A stretch of 64,000 bases of DNA, from positions 124,001-188,000 of the forward strand of contig NZ_JAGGPB010000001.1 in the NCBI RefSeq assembly GCF_018614055.1, given 5' to 3'. A program made the position numbers and the translations under genes. Of this stretch, positions 16,860-25,725 are shown piece by piece (the first letter of the stretch is position 1; each line of letters begins with the position of its first letter). The notes under the pieces are model-generated. The model ran no database searches. It was not told the DNA's origin and saw nothing but the letters and a program-made list of their open reading frames with translations. The DNA is from Streptomyces sp. ISL-98. Lineage in GTDB: Bacteria > Actinomycetota > Actinomycetes > Streptomycetales > Streptomycetaceae.

Positions 16860-17593
16860 GCGGGGTTCCTCCCGGGCGTACTTGCAGATGCTGATGGAGT
16901 GGTCTGTGCGGTGCTGCGCGGAATGAACGTCGTACACACACCGTCGCCGTGGGCGATGGTGGCCAGACGCTGCACATGCGTTCCGAGCAGGCTGGAGAAG
17001 ACCTCGGTCTCCGCCTCGCACAGTTGCGGGAATTGCTCGGCCGCGTGGGCGACCGGGCAGTGGTGCTGGCAGAGCTGCTCGCCGACCGGTGCGTTTCGCG
17101 CCGTAGCAGCGTACCCGTCGACCGACAAGGCCTTCGCAAGAGCCTCGGTCCGCTCTTCGGGAGCGACTGCATCGACCGCCTTGCGGTATGCCTCTGCCTG
17201 GACGGTCATACGCGCCCGGGCGAAGGCGGCGACTGCCGCTTCGCCCTTCTCGCCGCCGCCGGCCGCCTGGGAGATCCAGTGCAGCGCGTCGACCGCGAGC
17301 TTGTCGTACGACTGGTCGAAGGCGTCCCGGCCGCAGTCGGTGAGTGCGAACACCTTGGCGGGCCTGCCGCGCGTGCGCTGGCCGTAGACCCGCTGTTCAC
17401 GGGGCTCCACGACGTTCTCCGCGACCAGTGAGTCGAGGTGGCGGCGGACCGCGGCCTGGGTGAGGCCGAGGCGCTTCGCGAGATCGGCGGCGGTGGACGG
17501 GCCGTGGTCCAGGACGGAGCGCGCGATCCGGTTGCGCGTGGATCGCTCACCGGTCGCGAGTTCCTCCTGCGGGGCCCAGCCGACGTATTTCAC
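16856..17593 (-). CDS. sufR: SufR-type Fe-S-sensing repressor
   Basis: 245 aa from the GTG at 17593. The N-terminal winged helix ([24 protein letters not shown], about residues 33-56; landmarks T-Q-A-A-V-R-R-H-L) is ArsR/DeoR-like. The C-terminal domain carries Cys175, Cys179, Cys192 and Cys220 ([10 protein letters not shown]...QLCEAE...VCTTF), the cluster ligands of SufR regulators. I choose GTG 17593 because a SufR-type operator ends on it and no Shine-Dalgarno lies upstream, fitting a leaderless mRNA. The ATG at 17629 would read through the promoter. Holo-SufR should repress the suf operon; loss of the cluster should induce it. Confidence 0.9.
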   Translation of the reverse strand: MKYVGWAPQEELATGERSTRNRIARSVLDHGPSTAADLAKRLGLTQAAVRRHLDSLVAENVVEPREQRVYGQRTRGRPAKVFALTDCGRDAFDQSYDKLAVDALHWISQAAGGGEKGEAAVAAFARARMTVQAEAYRKAVDAVAPEERTEALAKALSVDGYAATARNAPVGEQLCQHHCPVAHAAEQFPQLCEAETEVFSSLLGTHVQRLATIAHGDGVCTTFIPRSTAQTTPSASASTPGRNPA

Positions 17594-17606
17594 AACGCCA
17601 TTGTTG
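17593..17606 (-). promoter_or_regulatory. SufR-type operator overlapping the suf promoter
   Basis: CAAC-AATGGC-GTTG on the minus strand, i.e. CAAC-N6-GTTG, which as I recall is the motif reported for S. avermitilis SufR. It covers a possible -10 (AACAAT) and ends at the sufR GTG. A -35-like TTGTCA stands about 18 bp upstream of that -10. Confidence 0.7.
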
Positions 17607-17663
17607 CGTAATTCCTCAGAGCGTGACAACCCGCGTCCTGATCAAGCGCCGGTGGGCTGCATC

Positions 17664-17681
17664 ACTTAGGTGCACCTAAGT
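17664..17681. promoter_or_regulatory. Perfect 18-bp palindrome in the sufR-ABC divergent region
   Basis: ACTTAGGTG-CACCTAAGT. It lies 71 bp upstream of sufR and 94 bp upstream of the ABC gene. It contains the TTAGGT/ACCTAA half-sites of DtxR-type iron boxes, but they are separated by 2 bp rather than the usual 7. It could be an operator for either direction. Confidence 0.55.
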
Positions 17682-17761
17682 TGACCTGCGGAAATGATCA
17701 ATCCGGCCATGGTGGCCGACTATGGCCGGGACCCTCGCCGCGGCGCCCTCACCCGCCTGCC

Positions 17762-17774
17762 TAGACTTCCCATC
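17762..17774 (+). promoter_or_regulatory. Leaderless promoter -10 of the ABC operon
   Basis: TAGACT (17762-17767), a good TANNNT hexamer, is followed by 7 nt and then ATG 17775. No ribosome site is present, so transcription probably starts at the ATG. Confidence 0.55.
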
Positions 17775-18734
17775 ATGCGCAGTGCCTTCCAGGGGGACAC
17801 CCCCCGGACCCCCCGTGACCCCGTCGTCCAGGTCATAGGACTGGTCAAGCGGTACGGAACAAAGACCGCGGTCGACGGCCTCGACCTGGAGGTCCGCGCG
17901 GGCACTGTCACCGCCGTCCTCGGTCCCAACGGAGCCGGCAAGACCACCACGATCGAGACCTGCGAGGGCTACCGCAAACCGGACGCCGGCACCGCGCGCG
18001 TCCTCGGCCTCGACCCGGTCGCCGACGCGGCTGAGCTGCGCCCCCGGATCGGGGTGATGCTCCAGTCCGGCGGCGTGTACTCGGGGGCCAGGGCCGACGA
18101 GATGCTGCGCCACAAGGCCAAACTGCACGCAGATCCGCTGGACGTCGATGCGCTGATCGAGCGGCTGGGTCTCGGCAGCTGCGGCCGTACGACGTACCGG
18201 CGGCTGTCCGGCGGCCAGCAGCAGCGGCTCGCGCTGGCGATGGCCGTCGTCGGCCGCCCCGAACTGGTCTTCCTCGACGAGCCGACCGCGGGCCTCGACC
18301 CGCAGGCCCGCCGGTCCACCTGGGATCTCGTACGCGAGCTCCGTACGGACGGCGTCACCGTCGTCCTCACCACCCACTTCATGGACGAGGCCGAGCAGCT
18401 CGCCGACGACGTCGCGATCATCGACGCGGGCCGGGTCATCGCCCAGGGCAGCCCCGCCGAACTGTGCCGGGGCGGCGCCGAGAACACCCTGCGCTTCACC
18501 GGACGCCCAGGGCTCGACGTCGCGTCCCTCCTCAAGGCACTGCCCGCGGACAGCCTGGCCGCCGAGCTGACGCCGGGGACGTACCGGATCACCGGCAAGA
18601 TCGACCCGCAGCTGCTGGCCACCGTCACCTCCTGGTGCGCGCAGCACGGCGTGATGCCGGACGGCATCGCGGTCGAGCGGCACACTCTGGAGGACGTGTT
18701 CCTGGAAATGACCGGTAAGGATCTCCGTTCATGA
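17775..18734 (+). CDS. ABC transporter ATP-binding protein (DrrA-like)
   Basis: 319 aa. Walker A is GPNGAGKTT (about residue 55), the signature LSGGQQQR, Walker B LVFLDEPTAGLD and the H-loop TTHFMDEAE. The C-terminal ~80 residues form the extension typical of ABC-2 exporter ATPases. The start at ATG 17775 is supported by the leaderless -10; an upstream ATG at 17694 lacks signals. It overlaps its permease partner by 4 bp (ATGA). The position between suf and heme A genes is conserved in Streptomyces as I recall it, but the exported substrate is unknown. Confidence 0.92.
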   Translation: MRSAFQGDTPRTPRDPVVQVIGLVKRYGTKTAVDGLDLEVRAGTVTAVLGPNGAGKTTTIETCEGYRKPDAGTARVLGLDPVADAAELRPRIGVMLQSGGVYSGARADEMLRHKAKLHADPLDVDALIERLGLGSCGRTTYRRLSGGQQQRLALAMAVVGRPELVFLDEPTAGLDPQARRSTWDLVRELRTDGVTVVLTTHFMDEAEQLADDVAIIDAGRVIAQGSPAELCRGGAENTLRFTGRPGLDVASLLKALPADSLAAELTPGTYRITGKIDPQLLATVTSWCAQHGVMPDGIAVERHTLEDVFLEMTGKDLRS

Positions 18735-19498
18735 GCGTCGGTACTTACACCCCTCGGCCCGGTGCGGCGCCGCTGCCGCGGATGATCGCGGCGCAGACGG
18801 CCTTCGAAACGAAGATGCTGCTGCGCAACGGCGAGCAGCTGCTCCTGACGGTGATCATCCCGGCGCTGCTGCTGGTGCTGTTCTCGGCCGTCGACATCGT
18901 CGACACAGGCGCGGGCAAGGCCGTCGACTTCCTGGCCCCCGGCATCCTCGCCCTGGCCGTCATGTCCACCGCCTTCACCGGACAGGCCATCGCGACCGGC
19001 TTCGAGCGCCGCTACGGCGTACTCAAGCTGCTCGGCTCGTCTCCGCTGCCCCGCTGGGCCCTGATGACCGCGAAGACCCTGTCGGTGCTGGTCACCGAGG
19101 TCCTCCAGGTCGCGCTGCTGACGGCGATCGCCTTCGGCCTCGGCTGGTCCCCGCACGGCAGCCCGTTCTCCGTACTCCTGCTGCTCGTCCTCGGTACGGC
19201 CGCTTTCTCCGGCCTCGGCCTGCTGATGGCCGGCACGCTCAAGGCGGAGGCGACGCTGGCCGCGGCCAACCTTGTGTTCCTGCTGCTGCTGGTGGGCGGC
19301 GGCGTGATCGTCCCGCTCGACAAGTTCCCTGACGCCGTGCAGGCGGTGCTCGGTCTGCTGCCGATCTCGGTCCTGTCGGACGGTCTGCGCGACGTACTCC
19401 AGCACGGCGCGGGAATCCCGTGGGGCAACCTCGGGATCCTTGCGGCGTGGGCGGTACTGGGGCTCGGCACGGCCGCCCGTTTCTTCCGCTGGGAATAG
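18731..19498 (+). CDS. ABC-2 type exporter permease
   Basis: 255 aa, about six membrane helices. The N-terminal cytoplasmic stretch ends in the helix AAQTAFETKMLLRNGEQLL, followed by TVIIPALLLVLFS, and YGVLKLLGSSPLPRW is the coupling-type loop. It is the membrane partner of the preceding ATPase through an ATGA overlap. It resembles DrrB-type drug or lipid exporters; no substrate evidence is present. Confidence 0.9.
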   Translation: MSVGTYTPRPGAAPLPRMIAAQTAFETKMLLRNGEQLLLTVIIPALLLVLFSAVDIVDTGAGKAVDFLAPGILALAVMSTAFTGQAIATGFERRYGVLKLLGSSPLPRWALMTAKTLSVLVTEVLQVALLTAIAFGLGWSPHGSPFSVLLLLVLGTAAFSGLGLLMAGTLKAEATLAAANLVFLLLLVGGGVIVPLDKFPDAVQAVLGLLPISVLSDGLRDVLQHGAGIPWGNLGILAAWAVLGLGTAARFFRWE

Positions 19499-19549
19499 GA
19501 AAACGCCCACTCCGCCCCCCCCTCGTGAATTCCTGCACAAGCCCCGCCC

Positions 19550-19562
19550 TACGATGGTTGCC
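19550..19562 (+). promoter_or_regulatory. Leaderless promoter -10 of ctaA
   Basis: TACGAT (19550-19555) is followed by 7 nt and GTG 19563, the same geometry as at 17762 and 60504. This sets the ctaA start at the GTG rather than at the ATG (19554), which lies inside the -10. Confidence 0.55.
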
Positions 19563-20528
19563 GTGTTGACCCCCCTCGCTTTCATCGCGCAGCGCTGGAC
19601 GCCCACCCCCCGTACGCTCCAGCGCGCCGCCCTCGCCGCCGTCGTGATGACCGTCGTCATCATCGTCACCGGCGGTGCGGTCCGGCTGACCAGCTCCGGC
19701 CTCGGCTGCGACACCTGGCCCAAGTGCACCGACGACAGCCTCTTCGCGACGCCCGAACAGGGCATCAACGGGGCCATCGAGTTCGGCAACCGGATGCTGA
19801 CGTACGTCCTGTCGGCCGCGGTCGGCTGGGCGATCGTCGCGGCCAGGTCCACCAAGCCGTGGCGGCGCAGCCTCACCCGCCTCGGGTGGATTCAGTTCTG
19901 GGTCGTCATGGGCAACGCCGTCATCGGCGGCATCACGGTCTGGGCGGGCCTCAACCCCTGGACGGTGGCGGGGCACTTCCTCCTCGCCAATGCCCTGCTG
20001 ACGGTCGCCGTGATCACCTGGCAACGCACGCGTGAGGGCGACACCGCGCCCCGGCCGCGCGTTCCGCGTCCCGTCCGCAAGCTGTCCTGGGTGCTCGTCG
20101 TGACCGCGGGAGTGCTCATCGCGCTCGGTACGACGGTGACCGGTTCGGGCAAGCACGCCGGTGACAGCAGCGACGTACCGCGCATGCCGTGGGACTGGGT
20201 CGACGCCGCCCACCTGCACGCCGTCGCCGCCTGGGTCGTCTGCGCGCTGGCCATCGCCATGTGGCTGGTTCTGCGCGTGGTGGACGCCCCCGACGACACC
20301 CGGGCCCGCGCCCGCGACCTGCTGATCGTCCTGCTCGCGCAGGGCGGCATCGGTTACGTCCAGTTCTTCACCGAGGTGCCCGAGATCCTGGTCGGCGTCC
20401 ACATGCTCGGCTCCTCCCTCATGTGGATCGCGATCCTGCGGCTGGCGCTCAGCCTGCGCGAGCGCCCGCTCGAAGCGGCGGGCACGCTGCCCGCCCAGTC
20501 CGGTTCATCGGTTTCCGCCACCGTCTGA
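19563..20528 (+). CDS. ctaA: Heme A synthase (CtaA/COX15)
   Basis: 321 aa. It converts heme O to heme A for cytochrome aa3 oxidase. It has eight predicted membrane helices. Conserved His residues appear in NPWTVAGHFLLAN, DAAHLHAVAAW and VGVHMLGSSLMW. The first loop has the paired Cys of GLGCDTWPKCTDD, found in Bacillus-type CtaA. The GTG start at 19563 is set by the leaderless -10. It ends 24 bp inside the opposing amidohydrolase gene. The partner ctaB is 2 kb downstream on the other strand. Confidence 0.92.
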   Translation: MLTPLAFIAQRWTPTPRTLQRAALAAVVMTVVIIVTGGAVRLTSSGLGCDTWPKCTDDSLFATPEQGINGAIEFGNRMLTYVLSAAVGWAIVAARSTKPWRRSLTRLGWIQFWVVMGNAVIGGITVWAGLNPWTVAGHFLLANALLTVAVITWQRTREGDTAPRPRVPRPVRKLSWVLVVTAGVLIALGTTVTGSGKHAGDSSDVPRMPWDWVDAAHLHAVAAWVVCALAIAMWLVLRVVDAPDDTRARARDLLIVLLAQGGIGYVQFFTEVPEILVGVHMLGSSLMWIAILRLALSLRERPLEAAGTLPAQSGSSVSATV

Positions 20529-21641
20529 CGACCGGTCCGGCAGGCCGTAGACGCGGCGGGCATTGCCCGCCGCGATCATCCCCGCCACCCGTTCCGCGTC
20601 GACCCGCGACCACGCGCCGTCGCCGACCCAGCCGCCGAGGACGCTGCTCAGCGCCTCACGGAACAGCCGCGCGCCCACCACGTGCAGCTCGGGCAGCCCG
20701 CGCGCGCCGCTGGAGAAGAGCAGCTTGCCGAAGGGCGCGAGCTCCAGGATCTCCGCGAGCACGGCGGCGGCCCGCGCGCCGGTGTGGGCGAGTGCGGGGC
20801 CCAGGTCGGCGTACACATGCGGGAAGACGCTCGCCAGGTGCGCGGCGTGGCGGTGGTACGGATAGCCGTGCAGCAGCACCAGATCGGTGCCGAGGCCCGC
20901 CGTGGCCGCGGCGAAGTCGGTGAGCAGCATCGGATCCGTACGGTCGATGCGCAGGCCGGGTCCCGCGGTGCCCGCGTGCAGTTGCAGCGGGAGCCCGGAG
21001 GCGACGGCGATCCACAGCAGGTGCCTCAGCAGTACGGGATCGGTGAGACGGCCGCCGACTCCGCGTCCCGCCAGCCAACGCCCCGCCGCCCCGCGCACCT
21101 CGCCGGGTCCGGGCGGGTCCGGCGCCAGTGCGAGTCCGTGGCGTACGCCCGCGACCGAGGTGAAGGCGACGGCGGAAGCGGCTGCGCCGTGCACGGCTTC
21201 GGCGAGGTTGGCGAGGAGGCCCTCGACGGTGCCGGAGGTGTCGGCGACCTGCTCGGCCAGCAGCTCCAGGCGCACGATCTCCCTGGCCTGCGCGTCGCCC
21301 GCGGCGGCGATCTCTCCGGGCCCTGTGAGGTCGCCCGGCAGTCCGGTGTCCACCAGATAGGTGGAAATACCAGTGCCCCTCAGCAGTCGCCTGCCCGACT
21401 CCAGCACGCCAAGTTCCCTGCGGCGCGCGAGGTAGCGCGCGGGCGGGCAGTGCGGTTCGAGGCCAAGGAGCGGCGGGCACCAGCGGCGTACGGCGAAGCC
21501 GGTCTGGGTGTCGAAGAAGGTGGTGCCCGGGGCGGGGGGCGCGGGGGTCCTGCCCAGGTAGGTCTCGAAGGTGCCGAGGCCGAGCTCCGTACGGAGAACT
21601 CCATGGCAGTACTGGTCCACCAGAGAGGGCGTATCGATCAT
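20505..21641 (-). CDS. Amidohydrolase-family (TIM-barrel) protein
   Basis: 378 aa, start ATG 21641 with GGAG upstream. The C-terminal half resembles amidohydrolase_2 / FluG N-terminal-domain proteins: LQLHAGTAG (His on strand 5), LLHGYPYHRHAAHLASVFPHVYADLG (landmarks H-G-Y-P-Y and Y-A-D-L-G), KLLFSSGARGLPE (the position of the metal-binding Asp is SSGA here) and GNARRVYGLP. The early strand HCPPARYL and the first helices differ from metal-rich members, so activity is uncertain. It overlaps the ctaA 3' end by 24 bp tail-to-tail. Confidence 0.75.
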   Translation of the reverse strand: MIDTPSLVDQYCHGVLRTELGLGTFETYLGRTPAPPAPGTTFFDTQTGFAVRRWCPPLLGLEPHCPPARYLARRRELGVLESGRRLLRGTGISTYLVDTGLPGDLTGPGEIAAAGDAQAREIVRLELLAEQVADTSGTVEGLLANLAEAVHGAAASAVAFTSVAGVRHGLALAPDPPGPGEVRGAAGRWLAGRGVGGRLTDPVLLRHLLWIAVASGLPLQLHAGTAGPGLRIDRTDPMLLTDFAAATAGLGTDLVLLHGYPYHRHAAHLASVFPHVYADLGPALAHTGARAAAVLAEILELAPFGKLLFSSGARGLPELHVVGARLFREALSSVLGGWVGDGAWSRVDAERVAGMIAAGNARRVYGLPDRSSDGGGNR

Positions 21642-21726
21642 CCGGGGCTCCTGTGGTGGATGTGCTTCCACAGGCTCTAACGGGTGACCCCCGCGTCAGG
21701 TGTTGCTCAACGGTGGCCCGACGGCC

Positions 21727-22053
21727 TTACGGCCGATTGTTGGAGGGGCCACCGATCTGGATGCCGGCCATGCGGCTCCACTCGTACGGGCCGGTGCGCA
21801 CCTTGGCCGCGAAGTCGCCGTCGAAGGACTCGTGGAGCGTGATTCCGGCCTTCTCGGCCGCGCTCTGCGCGACGGCGTGGCTGGGGGCCACCAGGTCGCC
21901 CCACTCGCCGTCGTCACCGACGAGCACGATGCGGGTGCCCATCTGCCCTATGTACGCGAGCTGGCCTTCCGCACCGCCGTGCCGCTTGGCGAAGGCGCCG
22001 ATCTCCTTGGCGAGCTTCGCCACCTTGCGCTCTGCCTGCTTCGTGTCTGCCAT
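21727..22053 (-). CDS. Conserved hypothetical protein
   Basis: 108 aa, soluble, no signal peptide. It starts with a Lys-rich helix (KQAERKVAKLAKEIGAFAKRHG) and continues with a strand/turn region (TRIVLVGDDGEWGDLVAP). The family appears widespread in Streptomyces beside the cta genes, as far as I recall, without known function. It ends GGPSNNRP. There are no catalytic signatures. It is co-directional with ctaB but separated from it by the miniature element. Confidence 0.6.
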   Translation of the reverse strand: MADTKQAERKVAKLAKEIGAFAKRHGGAEGQLAYIGQMGTRIVLVGDDGEWGDLVAPSHAVAQSAAEKAGITLHESFDGDFAAKVRTGPYEWSRMAGIQIGGPSNNRP

Positions 22054-22121
22054 GAACAGGATGCTACCGACGGGTAGGCCAGTGGTCCAGCGCCTGATTC
22101 AGGGCCATGATCCAGCGCCGT

Positions 22122-22350
22122 CTAGGGCGTGTCCGGCGGATCAGGCCGACTTCAGGGTGCGGCTCGTTCTCGGTGCTGGTGAGCGGGGCCTGGTGCGTGC
22201 AGCTGCAAGGCGGAGGAGGGAGGCGACGCGATGGGGGTCCCCCTGTTCGAGCGCAGTCGAGAACTTGGGGGAGTCGCCGACCGACGACAACGCCGCAGAT
22301 GTGCGTGCCAGGCCCCGCGGCCCAGACCTGATCCGCCGGACACGCCCTAG
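22122..22350. mobile_element. MITE-like element with 24-bp perfect terminal inverted repeats
   Basis: 229 bp bounded by perfect inverted repeats beginning CTAGGGCGTGTCCGG and ending with the exact complement CCGGACACGCCCTAG. The outermost CTAG on each side may be a target duplication, as IS5-type elements in actinobacteria often use CTAG. No transposase ORF fits inside. It carries a GGGGGTCCCCC palindrome (22232-22273). The right end supplies the TAG stop codon of ctaB, so insertion may have trimmed or replaced the ctaB 3' end. Confidence 0.75.
22232..22273. repeat. Dispersed GGGGGTCCCCC...TTGGGGGAG palindrome
   Basis: TGGGGGTCCCCCTG, a GTTCGAGCGCAGTCGAGAAC inverted middle (GTTC / GAAC ends) and TTGGGGGAG. 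It is related to the elements at 748 and 40849, here nested in the MITE-like element. Confidence 0.6.
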
Positions 22351-23300
22351 CGCAGGAAGGGGTCCACCGCGACCGCTACGAAGAGCAGCGAGACGTAGGT
22401 GATGGACCAGTGGAACAGCCGCATCTCCTTGAGCTTGGCGCCGGTGACTCCGGCCTTGGCGCGGGACTGCAGCCCGTGCGCCTCCTTGAGCCACCATCCG
22501 CCGGAGACGACCGCGACCACCGTGTAGAACCAGCCGGTGTAGCCGAGCGGAGTCAGCAGCAGGGAGACGGCGACCATCACCCAGCTGTAGGCGACGATCT
22601 GGCGGGCCACCACCAGGTTGGAGGCGATGACGGGAAGCATCGGCACGCCGACGCGCGCGTAGTCCTCCTTCACCTTCATCGACAGCGGCCAGTAGTGCGG
22701 CGGCGTCCAGAAGAAGATGACGAGGAAGAGAATGACGGCGGCCCAGGACATCGAGTTGGTGACCGCGGACCAGCCGATGAGGACCGGCAGGCAGCCGGCG
22801 ATGCCGCCCCAGACGATGTTCTGCGCGGTGCGCCGCTTGAGGATCATCGTGTAGACGACGACGTAGAAGAGCAGCGCGCCCAGCGACAGTGCGGCGGACA
22901 GCCAGTTGATGAGCAGTCCGAACCAGAGTGTGGAGATCACCGCGAGGCTGATGCCGAAGACCAGGCACTCGCGCGGGCTCACCATGCCGGTGACCAGCGG
23001 GCGCTGCGACGTGCGGTCCATCAGGGCGTCGATGTCGCGGTCGATGTACATGTTGAGCGCGTTCGCGCCGCCCGCGGAGAGGTAACCGCCGAGGCAGGTC
23101 GCCAGGACCAGCCACAGATCGGGCACACCCTGCTCCGCCAGGAACATCACCGGAACGGTGGTGATCAGCAGCAGTTCGATGATCCGAGGCTTGGTCAGTG
23201 CCACGAACGCCTTGACCCGGGCTCCGAATGGCCGATGGCCCGCCGGGCTGGGAGTCAAGGCGACCCCTGCGGGTCGGGACTCGACGGCCGTCACGCACAC
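22347..23300 (-). CDS. ctaB: Protoheme IX farnesyltransferase (heme O synthase)
   Basis: 317 aa. It attaches the farnesyl group to protoheme, making heme O for CtaA. The UbiA-type prenyltransferase motif [18 protein letters not shown] is near residue 90 (landmarks N-x3-D-x2-D) and the second Asp motif is in [16 protein letters not shown]. About nine membrane helices. Two start codons are possible: GTG 23300 and GTG 23294. The latter has AGGGG 5 nt upstream and overlaps the stop of a short upstream ORF as GTGA. The stop codon lies in the inverted repeat of the MITE-like element. Confidence 0.93.
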   Translation of the reverse strand: MCVTAVESRPAGVALTPSPAGHRPFGARVKAFVALTKPRIIELLLITTVPVMFLAEQGVPDLWLVLATCLGGYLSAGGANALNMYIDRDIDALMDRTSQRPLVTGMVSPRECLVFGISLAVISTLWFGLLINWLSAALSLGALLFYVVVYTMILKRRTAQNIVWGGIAGCLPVLIGWSAVTNSMSWAAVILFLVIFFWTPPHYWPLSMKVKEDYARVGVPMLPVIASNLVVARQIVAYSWVMVAVSLLLTPLGYTGWFYTVVAVVSGGWWLKEAHGLQSRAKAGVTGAKLKEMRLFHWSITYVSLLFVAVAVDPFLR

Positions 23301-23386
23301 CCCTGACAGAGAAATTCCAGCAAGCTACCGGACGTGAAGGCCCGGTAAAGACTTGCGCGTACCACGCCACTGTAGACGTTGCCCAT
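23291..23386 (-). CDS. Possible 31-aa leader peptide coupled to ctaB
   Basis: ATG 23386 has GGAG 8-11 nt upstream and encodes [20 protein letters not shown] plus 11 residues ending in LCQGCA. Its TGA overlaps the ctaB GTG 23294 as GTGA. This is typical spacing for translational coupling. Two Cys near the C-terminus could tie it to redox or heme supply, which is speculation. It could also be a chance ORF. Confidence 0.3.
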   Translation of the reverse strand: MGNVYSGVVRASLYRAFTSGSLLEFLCQGCA

Positions 23387-23621
23387 AGGCCGATCTCCGC
23401 CGGGGTGGGTCGTGTTGAGCAGGGCCCGGACCGGGTCCGTAATGAGGAAGGTGAACGTCAGGAGGCGAACCCCCGCAGCCGCCCGCACCCTGGCCTGTGT
23501 CCGTTTTTGTCCACGACGTGAACTCGAAATGATGCGTGTTCTCGCGGGGGTAGGCTCGACAACGCCCGGTGCGGCTACCAGTCACCGGGATTCGACATGT
23601 GGAGAGGAGCCCTGACTCAGG
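23387..23621. other. Intergenic region between ctaB and tkt
   Basis: With the ctaB leader this is ~320 bp without a clear protein gene. It should hold the divergent promoters. The best -10 I see for tkt is TAGGCT at 23551-23556, without a convincing -35. GGAGAGGAG at 23599-23607 is the likely tkt ribosome site, at long spacing. No riboswitch-like fold was recognised. Confidence 0.4.
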
Positions 23622-25691
23622 GTGAGCACCAAGCCGACGAGCACAGATCTCGAGTGGACCGATCTGGACCAGCGGGCTGTCGATACCGTCCGCGTCCTGG
23701 CCATGGATTCCGTACAGAAGGTCGGCAACGGCCACCCTGGTACGGCCATGAGCCTCGCACCGGCCGCATATGTTCTTTTCCAGAAGTTGATGCGGCACGA
23801 CCCGAGTGATGCGAACTGGACGGGCCGCGATCGATTCGTGCTCTCCCCCGGTCACTCCAGCCTCACGCTCTACATCCAGCTCTACATGGCCGGGTACGGC
23901 CTGGAGCTCGACGACCTCAAGGCGTTCCGCACCTGGGGCAGCCTGACGCCCGGCCACCCCGAGTACGGGCACACGGTCGGCGTGGAGACCACGACCGGTC
24001 CGCTGGGCCAGGGCATCGCCAACGCCGTGGGCATGGCGATGGCCGCACGCTACGAGCGCGGTCTGTTCGACCCGGAGGCCGCCGAGGGCGCGTCCCCGTT
24101 CGACCACACCATCTGGGCCATCGTCTCCGACGGCGACCTGGAGGAGGGCATCTCGGCCGAGGCGTCCTCGCTCGCGGGCCACCAGAAGCTCGGCAGCATC
24201 GTCGCTCTGTACGACGACAACCACATCTCGATCGAGGGCGACACCGAGACCGCCTTCTCCGAGGACGTGCTGAAGCGGTACGAGGCGTACGGCTGGCACG
24301 TCCAGCGCATCGAGCAGGACGCCAACGGCGACTTCGACGTCAAGGCGCTGTACGCGGCGCTGAAGGCGGCGCAGGAGGAGACCGAGCGCCCGTCGATCAT
24401 CGCGGCGCGCACGATCATCGCCTGGCCCGCCCCCAACGCGCAGGGCACCGAGGCCTCGCACGGCTCGGCGCTGGGCGAGGACGAGATCGCGGCCACCAAG
24501 CGTGTGCTCGGCTTCGACCCCGAGCAGCACTTCCAGGTCGACGACGACGTCTTCGCCCACGTGCGCGAAGCGGCCGACCGCGGCCGTGAGGCGCACGCCG
24601 CCTGGGACAAGCAGTTCCAGGAGTGGTGCAACAACAACGCCGAGCGCGCCGCCACCTTCGACCGCATCGCCGCGGGCGAGCTGCCCGAGGGCTGGGAGAA
24701 GGCCGTTCCGGTCTTCGAGCCCGGCCACGCCGTGGCGACCCGTGCAGCGTCCGGCAAGGTGCTGCAGGCGCTCGGCGCGGTCGTCCCCGAGCTGTGGGGC
24801 GGCTCCGCCGACCTCGCCGGCTCGAACAACACGACGATCGACAAGACGTCGTCGTTCCTGCCCGTCGGCAACCCGCTGCCCGAGGCGAACCCGTACGGCC
24901 GTACGGTCCACTTCGGCATCCGCGAGCACGCCATGGGCTCGACGATGAACGGCATCGCGCTGCACGGCAACACCCGCATCTACGGCGGCACCTTCCTGGT
25001 GTTCTCCGACTACATGCGCCCCGCCGTCCGCCTCGCCGCGCTGATGAAGCTGCCGGTGACGTACGTGTGGACGCACGACTCCGTCGGCCTCGGCGAGGAC
25101 GGCCCGACGCACCAGCCGGTCGAGCACATGGCCGCGCTGCGCGCCATCCCCGGCCTGAACATGGTCCGCCCGGCCGACGCCAACGAGACGGCGATCGCCT
25201 GGCGCGAGATCCTCCGGCGCAACGACGCGCCGCACGGTCTCGCGCTGACCCGCCAGGGCGTTCCGACGTACGACGTCAACGAGGACGCCGCGCGCGGCGG
25301 TTACGTCATGCTCGAGGCCGAGGGCGGCCAGCCGCAGGTCGTGCTGATCGGCACCGGCTCGGAGGTGCAGCTCGCCGTCGAGGCGCGCGAGCAGCTCCAG
25401 GCCGCCGGCGTTCCGGCGCGTGTGGTGTCGATGCCCTCGATCGAGTGGTTCGAGGAGCAGGACCAGGCGTACCGCGACAGCGTGCTGCCGCCGTCCGTCA
25501 AGGCCCGCGTCGCCGTTGAGGCGGGCATTGCCCTGACCTGGCACCGGTACGTCGGCGAGGCCGGCCGGATTGTCTCGCTGGAGCACTTCGGCGCTTCCGC
25601 GGACGCCAAGGTCCTCTTCCGTGAGTTCGGATTCACCGCGGACGCGGTTGCGGCCGCCGCGCGGGAATCTCTTGCCGCCGCAGCGCGCTGA
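23622..25691 (+). CDS. tkt: Transketolase
   Basis: 689 aa, GTG start ([12 protein letters not shown]). Thiamine-diphosphate enzyme moving two-carbon units in the pentose phosphate pathway. The TPP motif is [20 protein letters not shown] (about residues 170-190); HPEYGHT and [12 protein letters not shown] lie earlier. The central Pyr domain has [11 protein letters not shown] and the C-terminal domain [12 protein letters not shown]. It is the first gene of a five-gene rightward operon, with tal 34 bp downstream. Confidence 0.96.
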   Translation: MSTKPTSTDLEWTDLDQRAVDTVRVLAMDSVQKVGNGHPGTAMSLAPAAYVLFQKLMRHDPSDANWTGRDRFVLSPGHSSLTLYIQLYMAGYGLELDDLKAFRTWGSLTPGHPEYGHTVGVETTTGPLGQGIANAVGMAMAARYERGLFDPEAAEGASPFDHTIWAIVSDGDLEEGISAEASSLAGHQKLGSIVALYDDNHISIEGDTETAFSEDVLKRYEAYGWHVQRIEQDANGDFDVKALYAALKAAQEETERPSIIAARTIIAWPAPNAQGTEASHGSALGEDEIAATKRVLGFDPEQHFQVDDDVFAHVREAADRGREAHAAWDKQFQEWCNNNAERAATFDRIAAGELPEGWEKAVPVFEPGHAVATRAASGKVLQALGAVVPELWGGSADLAGSNNTTIDKTSSFLPVGNPLPEANPYGRTVHFGIREHAMGSTMNGIALHGNTRIYGGTFLVFSDYMRPAVRLAALMKLPVTYVWTHDSVGLGEDGPTHQPVEHMAALRAIPGLNMVRPADANETAIAWREILRRNDAPHGLALTRQGVPTYDVNEDAARGGYVMLEAEGGQPQVVLIGTGSEVQLAVEAREQLQAAGVPARVVSMPSIEWFEEQDQAYRDSVLPPSVKARVAVEAGIALTWHRYVGEAGRIVSLEHFGASADAKVLFREFGFTADAVAAAARESLAAAAR

Positions 25692-25725
25692 CGCCGGTAT
25701 ACGACAAGTAGGAGATGTAACTCTC

